Below the pieces are notes generated by a model. That model did not search any database. It was not told the origin of the DNA and was given only the letters and a program-made list of their open reading frames with translations. Positions 47,851 to 59,132 of a stretch of DNA of 64,000 bases are shown here, piece by piece (position 1 is the first letter of the stretch; every line of letters starts with the position of its first letter). Source of the DNA: Halichondria panicea (taxonomy: Eukaryota; Porifera; Demospongiae; Suberitida; Halichondriidae). Position numbers and translations under genes: made by a program. The stretch lies in assembly GCF_963675165.1 (NCBI RefSeq), contig NC_087387.1, forward strand, positions 1,911,501-1,975,500. The letters run 5' to 3'.

Positions 47851-48475
47851 GCTACATGTATAATTACAATCATATGTATTAAATGTACATGTATATTATA
47901 GTAGCTATAGCTTCAAGTCTGGTTGAGCTATAGACCATGCATTCCTCTTTTTGGGAAGTGAACAACACTTCGACGTCCTCACGACGTAGCTGCACAAAAG
48001 TGTGTTGCCAAGATCTGCTTAATTGCTTCATTGGGGCAAGCGAAGCGAGTTTCTACTATACATCATGTATACCTACTAGTGCTCAGCGGTGCAATTTTTT
48101 GTATGATTTTATGTATAGCTACCATAATTTAATTACACCACTTGAAAAATACATTTCATAGTGGCATATCTTTTAGAACACAAAAAATTGCGTCAATCGA
48201 GCTGGCGCTTATGTTCTATACACCATAGTATACACCTAGTCTGGTGTAAAAGAGTGCAATTTCACTAGATGTACAACTACAGTTTGATTTTTAGTTTCTG
48301 TATATTTTACAGCTGCGTCTAGACAGTAATTGAATGGTATATACCCACCCTATATACCTAATGTATGATCGAATTTCAAATTTGAAACAGATTTCTCATA
48401 TTCTACGCCTCAAGGCATAATCATACCATAATTTTGGAACTACCGTATTACAATAGCCGAATAGGCTGAAACTTT

Positions 48476-48790
48476 GAAGTAAGTATTTAAGTATAGTAAG
48501 TTTTACTTGAAGTGACTTTCAACAGGTGACTTTTACAGAAAAAAGATTGCATATAATTATATATAATATACTGTATAGGATTTACAACTAGTTGTTTCAA
48601 GTTTCGGTGATTTGAAGAAAGTAGTGACTTACATAGTGACTTTAAAAAGAAAAAAATTGCATATTCAAGTTTCGGTGATTGAAAGGTCAGTTGAAGTAAG
48701 TAAGTAGTTAAGTTTTACTTGAAGTGACTTTACAATAGGTGACTTTGTAACTAGTTGTTTAAGTTTCGGTGATTTGAAAAAGGTCCTTAA
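48476..48790. repeat. Diverged tandem repeat (AGTTTTACTTGAAGTGACTTT units)
   Basis: Words AAGTTTTACTTGAAGTGACTT, GGTGACTTT, ACTAGTTGTTT and AAGTTTCGGTGATTTGAA recur in the same order about 230 bp apart, with a partial unit between them. It lies just downstream of the broken minus-strand gene. Confidence 0.65.
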
Positions 48791-49753
48791 AATGGAAGTA
48801 TATTTGGCGTGAGGATAGAGCACCACCATTATTTCAACTTTCAAGGGTAAGTTGAAGTTTTCAAACTGGATCGAGCAACGAATCACTCCAGAATTTTTAT
48901 CAAGGAGAAAGCCGTTTACTTTTTGCGCTTTAGTCGCCTTCTTGTTAATCAATCTACGTATGATTTTGCTCACCAACAGAATGTAGAGGCCTGCATAAAC
49001 TTCACCCATAAATATTTTTCTGAGGCACATCCAAACCAGGCACACTTTTCACTTTTGAGATTTGTCGGTTGTAACGAATATTCAATTAGGGCTGTCGACT
49101 TTTCTTCACTGGAGACATCATCGGAGACATCCATTCCTGGAGTGACAAGAAGCTTGTCCTTGTTGATTATTATGTCTGGGGCCCCTCTAAACAAAAATGC
49201 AGCAGACATGAGTTTGCTAACTTTTAGCAAACCAAGGATTTTTGTATCCCACCGTGGCCCTTTTTCAGCTGTGTAGGAGGTTGTAACTTTAAAACACTTT
49301 GGTATAGCATAGCAGAGTCTTTCCGTCCAGTCATTTTGATCCCAATTGAACACATTTGCACGTGGTTCATTATTATGGTGTTTCTTTCAGATTAGTGCCT
49401 GCCAGCAGTGCTATTTCGTTCCTAAGAGATTGTTGTATACGATCAGGACATCCTTCAGCAGCGACTTCCATGTTGTAACTATCCAAGAGCCAACGATTGC
49501 ATTGGAAGTAAGGCTCCAAGAAAATGTGATCACGACCGGTGTAAATACTAGGCGGCAGTGTTCCATCTTTTGGTTCAATATGCATCAGCTTGGCTATATG
49601 GAAATAACTTGTACCTGAACATGTTGCATGCATTTTGTTAAATCCGTACACGTACATATTTGAAGTCAGAGGAGGAGAAAAAAATGACCCATCAATAGCA
49701 TTGAACAGTCCAAGCAGAGAATTTCTCAACTCTTTCCTAATCAGAGCACCCAT
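48700..49753 (-). pseudogene. Broken gene of unknown family
   Basis: Two overlapping minus-strand frames join into one diverged protein. The 49753-49373 part (SFFSPPLTSNMYVYGFNK, TGRDHIFLEPYFQCNRW) and the 49353-48970 part (RGAPDIIINKDKLLV) run on without a large gap. Near 48970-49045 the reading shifts to a third frame that carries YAGLYILLVSKIIRRLINKK and NGFLLDKNSGVIRC. At least one frameshift is needed. The GAPDIII stretch followed at a distance by acidic and lysine residues recalls, weakly, a PD-(D/E)XK nuclease core, but I cannot name the family. The 5' end abuts the MITE at 49776, so the element may have truncated it. Confidence 0.45.
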
Positions 49754-49775
49754 AGCTGGATTTAATGTCTGAAAA

Positions 49776-50200
49776 TGTGACAGGGCCTAGGAAAACAACC
49801 CTTATGGAGCAAACTAATTAATTGTATTTTATTGCTTAATTAAATAAAGCAGTGCTTAAGCTTCAAATTGATTACAATATCACTCACTTTGCACCTTCCT
49901 ACCCCAAAATATTTTCGGGTGAAAGGGGGACAGTATTGACCTACCGTTTTGAGAAACTAATGTTCCAAGTTCTATCTGCATAATTATAAGAACAGCATGA
50001 AAAAATTCAATGGCTGCCTTGTAACGGCTATACAAAAAATTTTCAGATAAAAAAATTTTTTTTTTAGTTAGAGGAGATATTGAAGTTACTTCTTATGAAA
50101 GAAAACCAAAATCCTAAAATAGCTCTAAATATTTTACTTTGTAGTGTACTGAACATTATTAGTTTGCTCCATAAGGGTTGTTTTCCTAGGCCCTGTCACA
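49776..50200. mobile_element. 425-bp MITE with perfect 43-bp terminal inverted repeats
   Basis: The left end (49776-49818, starting TGTGACAGGGCCTAGG) is the exact complement of the right end (50158-50200). The interior has TTTTTTTCT-rich, non-coding sequence. The perfect arms suggest recent insertion. Confidence 0.85.
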
Positions 50201-50794
50201 AATGCTGAAATGTAATAGTTCCCTGTTTGTCTTCGTTTGAAAGTTGCAATGCGCAACGAAGAAAATAAATACCAAAGTAGTAAAAATGTACTTTAGTACA
50301 ATCTCTTTTGGCACTGGGTTCACCAGCAGCCATAGCCATGTTCTGTGAGGTCAAAATGTCATGATAGTATTAATCAACACATAAACATTATACAAGCAGG
50401 AGTAGAATCGGAATTGAATGGAGTAGAATGTCCACCTGGAGATTTCTCCCATAAGGCTAATTATTGGCTATTGCATACACTAGCCTAGAAAAGGTATAAA
50501 AGAGGCGCCTTATTTAGAACAAGTAGATCTACAGTAAGTTCTATAAAAGACTGGTAGCCATGTTGAGCAAAAAAAGGAGCACCGATTACAATAAAACAAT
50601 CCATTGGATAAGGTGCAAACTAAGCTTTTTCCCAGCCGATCATGTCAATCCGAGGTGCACGCTCTTCAAAATACCATGCAGCAGAAGAGCCATGCCAGCC
50701 CATTGATCTCCAGCTGGCGGAAGGGCACATCAGCTGAATCAGAACTATGTATTACATTACTCTTGTTCTCTGCATACCGCGTACCGGATACCGT

Positions 50795-51002
50795 ATAGCG
50801 GGTATATTTCGAGGGTATAAACTTTCGCGGATTGACTGGTAAAAAGGTTTTCGCGAATTTAATTTTCGCGGAATAGCAATCTTTCTGCAGCATGCATGCA
50901 TGCTATATTAAATTCGTGGGTATAAATGTTCGTAGTAGATCTACATGCTTGATCAGCGAAAACCGTGAACATTTATACCATCGAAATATACAATATCGTA
51001 CA
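50795..51002. repeat. Compound TTTCGCGG / TTCGTGGGTATAAATG hairpin element
   Basis: GTATATTTCGAGGGTATAAA at the left faces TTTATACCATCGAAATATAC at the right. Inner inverted words (AAATGTTCG, GAACATTT) also pair. Related to 25910-26005. Confidence 0.6.
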
Positions 51003-51321
51003 TGATCGTTCTATCTTTGCCTGTACTTGTTTATTTGTCCCCCCTCCCAAGATCTACGGTAAGTGACCGACTGACTGACACGTTACATAATCACGACATC
51101 AACCTACTTTGTCTTTGTTGAAAAATAAGGTAAAAGCTGGCTCAGACAGAGCCGTCTGTCAAATCTCTTCTCACCAGACCGATTTTTCTCTAATGCAACA
51201 ATGTGCCTCACTGTCAAGGCTCTAGGCTCTCAGACTTTGTTCTAGCTCTCTCCTGGATCATATTTTTATCTGTCGAAGGAGGTTTCCAGTGGAAACTGTA
51301 AAGAGAGACCTCTAGGGGTCT

Positions 51322-54263
51322 ATGGCCAGGTTCAACTCTGTAGATCTAACTCAGTATTAAATGCAGAAACAGCAAAACAATTTTTTTTACTAGATAGTGT
51401 ATCTATGGCTAGATTTGTATGTTGATTTGGATATGGACTTACATGCATGCACGTATCTTTCTTATCTTACAGTTTTGTAAGACATGTGACTAAAAGAAAT
51501 ACACTAAAACGTCACTTACACGCCCAATTTCCTTTGTCATCAACAACGAGTCGGGTAGGTACAGTATAGTAATGTATGTCAGTGCTATCCACCTCAAAAC
51601 TCAACCCTTCAAACACACAAGCAGGACGAGGTGGTGGTGAGCAGTGACGGAACTGGAGGGGTTAAGTACATCCTTTTGAACAGACCGAAAGCTCTAAATG
51701 CTTTCAATGTGCACATGGTCAAGAACATCACGAAAGAGATGAAAGTAAATGATCATCAGTCTTTTAAGAGTTGCACAAAACTGGTCGTATAAATGTACGT
51801 ATAATTATAATCATAATTTGTTCAGCTATCAGTGCTAGTCTTGTTGCCTGCATGATGAACCTTTGCGCACACACATAGCTGTCAATGTAATTATTGTTGC
51901 ATGCAGACACTTAGTGGTGTTACTAACTCCAGGAAATGGAGGCGGACTCATCCGTTCGTGTTGTGGTGATGGAAGGGGCGGGGGACAAGGCTTTTTGTGC
52001 TGGAGGAGACATTAGAGGTACTCTAAAGTGTGTAGAAACTGCGTTTAGGACGTTGTTCAAAACCATTAAAAAGAACAACGGTTCTTTTATGCAATGTCAT
52101 ACATTCACAAGGGGATTAAGTACATGTATTGGTTATTGCCCAGCACAAACGAGGGCATTATATTATCCAGTGCAATATATGGCATGTTGCATGAGGGCGC
52201 CTGCAATAACTAACTTGTTGCCCAATGACGTCAAACTTTTCTGATTAGTCGAGTTTTTCCCTGTATATTTTGAGTGGAATTTTAGTGAATTCATGAATTC
52301 CATAGTAAATTCTTAGGTGTTCTTCCCACAACTATTGCAAAGATAATTATTGAGCCTATAAAATGAGTTATTGGCAAAAGCAGATTTTTTTCACGAAATC
52401 TACTGCATTTGACAAAAGCAGTAAATGCATGCAGTATAGCTGCATTCTGTCTTTTCTATAATTATTGTTTGTGCTGATTTCTCATCAAACTGTATCTGTC
52501 TCGTTGCTATTTTGCACAGCTACGGGGGAGCTTTTCAGATACGGGTACACCCTTAACCACTTAATTGGTGAGTGCTCAATTTAATTGCACATGAGGGTAT
52601 CGATATTAATATGCAGGTACTTACAAGAAGCCATTCATTGCTATTAAGGATGGGATCACTTTAGGAGGGGTAAGTCATACATAAACAGTACTATAATCAT
52701 ACTGTTTCAGAGTGAATGGGATCCTATTTCTTAATGGGATGCAAATAGCGGAGTGCTAGCTATATTCATATGGCTTCACATTGCCTTCGGGAGGGTATTC
52801 CTTACACTATCACCAATCGCTCACACACCCCTCACCCCCTTCATACCACTCACAGGGTGTGAGTATGTCAGTACATGGTGATTTTGGAGTAGCCACAGAG
52901 CACACACTGTTGGCTATGCCAGAGACTTTCATCGGACTGTTCCCGGATGCCGGTGGATCGTACTTCCTGCCACGCCTCACAGGAAGCCTCGGAATGTACC
53001 TGGCATTAACTGGTATGCGATAGTGTAGGATATACATGTATATGTGGGTATAGGTGGAATGGGCAGTATACCTCTTTTTATTACCTCTAGGCCACAGATT
53101 AAAGGCTAGAGACGTATTGTTAGCGGGTTTGGCCACTCATTTCATTCCAACCGCACAGGTACCCGTTAACGTTATGTAGTATTTCCTTATCAACATGTAT
53201 CGGATTATTATTCAGATGCCAATGCTGAAAGATTGCTTGTCTAAGCTGTGTTCTGAAAAGGGAAAATTGTCATCGTCTGATCCCAAAGATCACACACTCA
53301 TTATTAAGCAAGAACTGGACACTCTTCATCAAAAAGTATATAAAGATGTTTCAGTTCAGTCACAACTTTTTAGTTTTTACTACAGCCCCCAAAGCACTTT
53401 TTTTTATTTCTGCCTGTATAGTTTTGCACTGAGCATGCTCAGTCTGAGCTCACCCTGGCCCCCCACATGGAGACCATCAACAGATGCTTTGACCAGCCGA
53501 GCATGGAGGGGATAGTGGAGGCACTAGAGAACGAGAAGACTGAATGGGCCAAGCAACAACTCAAGGTGAGTTCAAAGGTCGAGGTCGCTATCATGTATGT
53601 GCAGTATAGTATACTTACAGTAAAGATGTACTACTCCCACACACGCACACACACACACATATAACGTTGCTGTTGGCAGACACTGAGTAAAATGGTGAGT
53701 CGAATTACAGCAATCTCTTCAAAAAAATGATGCGTGTGAAGTCATCGTTAAACTGAGCTAATATTATTCTGAGCTAATATACATAATTATGTATATAAGA
53801 ATGCTTGCACCACTTCCACTATAGTAGTATTAGAGAGAGGCATTAGGGCATACGAGCCATGCTGCATCTAATGAAGATAATAGTAAACGCTACCTTCTTT
53901 TCGATAAAAATTATTACAACAAACTATAAAGTTTGCTGTATAAATTTTCCAGTCCCCTACATCGCTAAAGATCACTTACCGACAGCTGACTTTAGGCGCT
54001 CAACTGTCCTTTGCTGAGTGCTTTAAAATGGAGTATCGTATGAGCCAGGCATGTATGGTAAGTCATATGATAGTCACATGCTTAATAATTTATGGTTACT
54101 GTACGTTCAGGCAGGGAAGGACTTCTACGAGGGTGTGAGAGCGGTGCTAGTGGACAGGGACAATAGCCCTCAGTGGACTCCAGCCATTTTACAAGACGTG
54201 ACTGATGAGTTCGTAGATCAATATTTTGCTAGATTACCAGAGGACAAAGAATTGCAACTCTAA
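51322..54263 (+). CDS. HIBCH: 3-hydroxyisobutyryl-CoA hydrolase (copy C)
   Basis: Exons: candidate 51322-51329 (ATGGCCAG, weak GTTCAA donor), 51473-51554, 51625-51744, 51933-52017, 52520-52567, 52617-52669, 52856-53012, 53091-53158, 53216-53335, 53422-53565, 53680-53694, 53953-54057, 54111-54263. With the 8-base first exon the total is 1158 bases, or 385 aa, one short of human HIBCH. The N-terminus ([17 protein letters not shown]) is very basic and fits mitochondrial import, but the tiny first exon is the weakest call. Catalytic [11 protein letters not shown] is kept (Glu155, Asp163 in this numbering). The next residue is Ala where copy A has Val. Exon 5 is 33 bases shorter than in A. Splice phases match A throughout. 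Exon 10 is almost identical to A while other exons are more diverged. Confidence 0.85.
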
Positions 54264-54577
54264 ACAGTGCAAATGGAAGTTTATTAGCTTTTGGTTAATT
54301 GAGTGTGTATGTAATTCAACTCAAGATGTTCCCCTTCTATTGGGTGTATGGCTGTTTTTTTAATTAGTGCTTCAATCGATCTGTCAATTATCTTTTGGTT
54401 AGCTTCATATCCTTTTTGGTTTCAACACATAATATACTCCTTGTTTATACTATATAGGAATGGTACATGTGCATTTTCGCATAGGTTCATCCTGTGGATC
54501 TTGTAAATCACCCCCTAGACTAGCATGTAAGTTAGCGGTCTATATTTGAGACTACATACAAAACGATAGAATTGAAC

Positions 54578-56431
54578 ATGCCCTCCTTGTGTGGTAGTGT
54601 AGTTCTACTGCTCTCTATGCTAGCAATAACAAGCTATGCTGAAGAAATATCATCGTTTTGTCCTCCTGGATTTGTACGTAATGAGACTGGCAGCTGCTTA
54701 TGTTGGAAACACCACCTGCATGGTATTTTACAGTGCAATGATAACACTGGTGTTGCTAAGATTGCAGATGGTTACTGTATGACATTTGACTATCAAATGA
54801 AATCGATTGTCATTGGAAAATGTCCGTTTCGTAATCACTCCTCTTTTGAACTTGATAGGGAAGCACTTTACACAACTCTACCAGACAGCGTATATGACCT
54901 GGAGTCTAAACTATGTGGGGGTTATCACAGGGAAGGTATTCTGTGTTCTAAATGTGAAGAGTTTTACGGCCCATCTGTAACTTTCTCCATGGACTGTGTG
55001 CCTTGTAGAAATGTGTTCGGACATTTTGGTCGATTTGTTTATGTATTGATTCAATTTGTTCAAGCTACTCTGGTGTATCTGTTAATTATTGTGTTCAATA
55101 TTCGTCTAACAAAGAGCCCAATGAATTGCTTCCTACTGTTTGCGCAAGTTGTAGTGAATATGGTCAAATATGACACAGCTTTGTATTCAAGGTTAGTCTA
55201 CGCTACAAGTAAAAGCAGCTTTTTTAACTACAGTATGAAATTAGTTCTCAGCTTTTACGGGTATTGGAATCTCGATTTCTTTCCTATTATTCTTCCAGAC
55301 TTTTGTATAGCTACCTCACTGAAAGGAATACACCTAATTTTTTTACAGTACATAGTAGCCCTCTTCCCATTGATTCTTACAGCGATAATCTACTTCCTAG
55401 TGAATCTATACACTCGTCATGTTAAAGTTGTTGTGTTATTGTGGAGAGTAATCAGGTACTGTCTGAGTCCCAAACTATGCTGTGGCTTTAGATGGATGTT
55501 AAATAGAATCAGCATGCAAGGCCTTGCCAATTCCTTTGCCTCCTTTCTTCTCATAGCGTATTCTAAAATCATCTTTGACTCTGTTAGTTTCTTTCTTCCT
55601 ACACACCTCTACACAGTCAATACAACGTATACCTCACCTGTTACAGTCATGTATTATGACCCCAGGGTCGAATTCTTTGGCCCTAAGCACTGGTCATATT
55701 CTATACTTGTGTTTATTATCCTACTCTTGTTCACAGTTCTCCCATTACTACTTCTTTTTCTGTACCCATTTTGTTCCTCTCGATGCACCAAGTTCTCCTC
55801 TCACTCCATTCGATTCTTTGTAGAGAGCTTTCAAGGCTGGTTCAAAGATGGCACGAAGAAAGGTACGAAGGACTTTAGATTAATCTCATGCTTAAATCCA
55901 CTAGTACGAATTGTTTTCGGTCTAATGATCATGTTGGTAACCATGTTTGTGGATCCTTCATCAGATTATTACTTCTCTCGATGGCTTTTGGTTGGACTAA
56001 TGTTTGTTGCAACTTCTATGTTCTTTGCTCTTGCTAGGCCATACAAATTTGAGTACATGAACTCTTTTGAGGCATTATTATATTCACTACTAGGCATTAT
56101 CTCATTTCTTGCGTCTTACACACTTGGTTTTTACGTTATCTTCCTACTGTGTCCAATACCAATGATAGTTCTTTTGGGATATGGAATGTGCTTGTTCCTG
56201 AAACGAGTGAGAACTTTGTTTAGAATCTGTCGTGATAAAAAACTGAATCACTATCCTAGCAGTGAAAGAAGGAGGTTGATGCGGAGTGGATATACCGAGT
56301 GTCCATTACCGCATCGATTGGAGAAGCCTGGTTTGTACAAAAGCACACCCACTCCACGGAACATGGATAATTACCCCCCGCCGTTGGAACGCAATATTGG
56401 TAGCTATGGTGCAATCGCTGACTCTAATTAG
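54578..56431 (+). CDS. Cysteine-rich multi-span membrane protein, intronless (paralogue 1)
   Basis: A single 617-codon frame from ATG at 54578; an upstream in-frame TTG at 54572 is not used. A signal peptide (about 1-22, VVLLLSMLAITSYA) precedes a ~125-residue extracellular region with paired cysteines (SCLCW, LCGG..R.G.LCSKC, C.PC). About eight or nine hydrophobic spans follow, near 153-175, 184-198, 250-278, 316-340, 372-398, 445-463, 470-490 and 503-548. A basic cytosolic tail ends with Pro/Tyr/Asn-rich sequence. N-glycosylation sequons occur in the ectodomain (NET, NHS). Ordering and cysteine spacing match the next gene. I do not recognise a named family; a receptor or channel role is only a guess. 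Confidence 0.8.
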   Translation: MPSLCGSVVLLLSMLAITSYAEEISSFCPPGFVRNETGSCLCWKHHLHGILQCNDNTGVAKIADGYCMTFDYQMKSIVIGKCPFRNHSSFELDREALYTTLPDSVYDLESKLCGGYHREGILCSKCEEFYGPSVTFSMDCVPCRNVFGHFGRFVYVLIQFVQATLVYLLIIVFNIRLTKSPMNCFLLFAQVVVNMVKYDTALYSRLVYATSKSSFFNYSMKLVLSFYGYWNLDFFPIILPDFCIATSLKGIHLIFLQYIVALFPLILTAIIYFLVNLYTRHVKVVVLLWRVIRYCLSPKLCCGFRWMLNRISMQGLANSFASFLLIAYSKIIFDSVSFFLPTHLYTVNTTYTSPVTVMYYDPRVEFFGPKHWSYSILVFIILLLFTVLPLLLLFLYPFCSSRCTKFSSHSIRFFVESFQGWFKDGTKKGTKDFRLISCLNPLVRIVFGLMIMLVTMFVDPSSDYYFSRWLLVGLMFVATSMFFALARPYKFEYMNSFEALLYSLLGIISFLASYTLGFYVIFLLCPIPMIVLLGYGMCLFLKRVRTLFRICRDKKLNHYPSSERRRLMRSGYTECPLPHRLEKPGLYKSTPTPRNMDNYPPPLERNIGSYGAIADSN

Positions 56432-56923
56432 ACCCCATACTTAGTTTTGTATGAATAGTGTAATTATCAATATAGCTTGCAGCATCTACAGCATGGTAAT
56501 TGTTTTACAGCACGACTTATTTTCACGAACAGCTTATGGTTATTATTTTGCTGTAAATGGTGTGTGTACTAGTGTGTGCATTAGATATATATACTGTATA
56601 TCTTTCAGATGAAAGCATACAATACAACTGCGATACTTTCATTGTTTTGCTTTCCTATATGCAGAGAATTCCCCTTGACATTTAATACTGTATACTACAG
56701 CCATATTTGGTGTGTGTGTGCATAAGCGAACAATTATCATAACCTTTCAACTGTATACATAAGAGAGTAACAGTGTGTCTAAAGCTATAGTCTAAGAAAG
56801 ATACATAGTTGTGTGCTTGTGTTCATGTGTTTGAATTATAGCGTAGGCATAATTATAATAAATACATTTGAAGTCACTTTATATTTTAGCTATAGCCTGT
56901 ACTAAGCTGACAAATTAAGTGGA

Positions 56924-58660
56924 ATGTCTAGCATAGTTCCTAGTATTTCTTTGTGTGTAGCTGTGCTAGCGTTGCTGCCTCAAGGGTATTCACAACCACA
57001 TGGAATTGACTCATGTCCACCTTGGTTTCAATACAATGGATCTTACTGTGTGTGTGGTGACACTAACAAAACTGGAGGTATTGTAACTTGTAATGAGACT
57101 CTTCAAATGTCATATCTACTACTGGACTATTGCATGACCTACGACAATGTCATCAATGAAACAATACTCTTTTACTGCCCTTACGACACAAGTAAGCATA
57201 AGAATCATACTCAAGTCAAACAGTCACGCCAAATGGTACTCAATACAACCGTTAGCAAACTTATCAGCTTCTTTTGTGGTCCTTTAAAAAGACAAGGGCC
57301 GTACTGTGAGCAATGCATGAAAAATCACGGTCCGTCTGTATTTACAGAAAACCTGAAGTGTATAAATTGCGATAAGACTTACAGTGGCTGGACGTTTTAT
57401 TTAACTCTTGAGTTTTTTCCTCTTACTGTGTTCTTTCTTGTGATCGTTCTCACTGGTATTAGTCCCTGTTCTGGAAGCATGAATTCATTTGTTATGCTCA
57501 GCCAGCTGTTTTCTTTACTGTTCTCCTACGGCAACCAAGATCAACTCGTTCCCCCTTACGGAGAAGCTGTTCACGTGATAGTGCAATTAATACGGACTTC
57601 CTACGGTTTTTGGAATCTAGATTTCTTTAGAGGTCTAGTAGGTAATTTTTGTGTGAGCAGTCATCTAACTAATCTACAAGCTATTTCCCTACACCTGATT
57701 CCACCGTTCTATCCAGTTATTTTACTGATTGTAGCCTCAGGATTAATCTATTTGTATCACCGAAACTTTCGTCCATTTGTGAGAGCGTGGAAACCGTTCA
57801 AAAAATGTCTCTCTCATTACCCACTTCCAAATGATCTCCGATGCTCTATTATACGATTGTTTGTTACCTTTTATCTATTTGGCTACACTAAGATATTGAG
57901 CACATGTACTTTACTTCTTGTTCGAGGCTCTTTGTTTAAACTGAATAGTAGCGAAAAAACTTCTGTCCTTTTGATGTCTCCTGATATTGAATATTTTAGC
58001 ACTAACCACACAGGTTATGCCGTCATTTCACTCATCTTACTAATACTAACAATTTTCATACCAGCTGTATACCTAACGATACACCCTCTGTTAGAGAAAA
58101 AGTGCAATGGCTTCACACGTATAACGTTTATTACGATCACAGTGGATGCATTCTCATCTTGTTTCAAGGATGGTCAAGATGGGCAAATGGACTGTCGACA
58201 TTTTGCTGGAGCCTATTTGTTGCTAAGAGTTATCGCGGTGATGCTGTTTTCTGTTATCTGGAGTCCATTAGCAACTTACCTCACAATCACAGGCGTATTT
58301 TTCCTAGCAACTGTTACTGTGGGTGTGTGTCGTCCTTACAAGCAAAAGTTACATAATGTTCTAGACATTGTGTTTTTTTCTCTTCTCACCATTGGAATTC
58401 TCTTTGCCTCGCTCGCAAATTTTTTGGTTTTGAGTGACAGTGTTCAAATTTTTTTTACTGTGATAGTCCTGTTTAGTTTTTTAATTCCCCTCCTATATGC
58501 GTTGCTATACATCAGCTATCATCTCATAAAGCTTGTTATTCTTCTGGTATCATGCAGCTGCAAGAAGAGACGACAGTACGAGGAAATTACACAGTATGAA
58601 GATTCGGCTTCAATAAGTAATGAGCATTCTGCCAACAACAGCGACGCACACAACAAATAG
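56924..58660 (+). CDS. Cysteine-rich multi-span membrane protein, intronless (paralogue 2)
   Basis: A 578-codon intronless frame about 490 bp downstream of paralogue 1 on the same strand. It has a signal peptide (about 1-23), then the same cysteine layout (SCPPWF, CVC, FCGPLKRQGPYCEQC, HGPSVF, C.NC) and the shared YGFWNLDFF motif (YGYWNLDFF in paralogue 1). A FKDG motif lies between spans in both. The tail is short, acidic and serine-rich instead of proline-rich. Tandem duplication with strong divergence is clear. Lack of introns contrasts with every other gene here and suggests an ancestral retrocopy or an intronless family. Confidence 0.8.
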   Translation: MSSIVPSISLCVAVLALLPQGYSQPHGIDSCPPWFQYNGSYCVCGDTNKTGGIVTCNETLQMSYLLLDYCMTYDNVINETILFYCPYDTSKHKNHTQVKQSRQMVLNTTVSKLISFFCGPLKRQGPYCEQCMKNHGPSVFTENLKCINCDKTYSGWTFYLTLEFFPLTVFFLVIVLTGISPCSGSMNSFVMLSQLFSLLFSYGNQDQLVPPYGEAVHVIVQLIRTSYGFWNLDFFRGLVGNFCVSSHLTNLQAISLHLIPPFYPVILLIVASGLIYLYHRNFRPFVRAWKPFKKCLSHYPLPNDLRCSIIRLFVTFYLFGYTKILSTCTLLLVRGSLFKLNSSEKTSVLLMSPDIEYFSTNHTGYAVISLILLILTIFIPAVYLTIHPLLEKKCNGFTRITFITITVDAFSSCFKDGQDGQMDCRHFAGAYLLLRVIAVMLFSVIWSPLATYLTITGVFFLATVTVGVCRPYKQKLHNVLDIVFFSLLTIGILFASLANFLVLSDSVQIFFTVIVLFSFLIPLLYALLYISYHLIKLVILLVSCSCKKRRQYEEITQYEDSASISNEHSANNSDAHNK

Positions 58661-59132
58661 TCACTCATGTCATGTGTTTTGTGCATTTTATCTGCATCTG
58701 TGCTGATTATGAATGTGCTTTCATTTTTACTTTATCTGGTTGAGTTAACATGTAAAGTAAAGGGGAGGAGTTGAGCTTCAAGCAATTGCACACATCAAAA
58801 CAGGTCGTAAAAGAGTCTTTCCTATGTATATACACAAGGCAGTATACATGTGGCCAAAATTTCAGTCCCCCGCATGTCCCGGGATAGGGAGGGGGGGGTG
58901 AGGGGGTAGTGATTGATAGTGCATTATGCCTTGAAGTTATTATGAATGAAAGTGTGATAAAAAGGGGAGGATTATGCCTTCAAAAGTGTTATGGAAGTGT
59001 GATTGGCTAGATGATCTTAGATCTATAATGTTTATCAAAAGGGGAGGATCTGCAGTGGGGACCATTTCCAGATTTGCCAATTATCTTTTGGTGTCAAACT
59101 GAAATCCAAACCAGAGGTCTGAACCAACAGTC
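58661..59132. other. Spacer with partial direct repeat
   Basis: A G-rich stretch near 58877-58912 and two related passages (TTATGCCTT...GTGTGAT, AAAAGGGGAGGAT) about 60-120 bp apart. No coding signal was seen. It should contain the promoter of the DNase gene. Confidence 0.5.
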
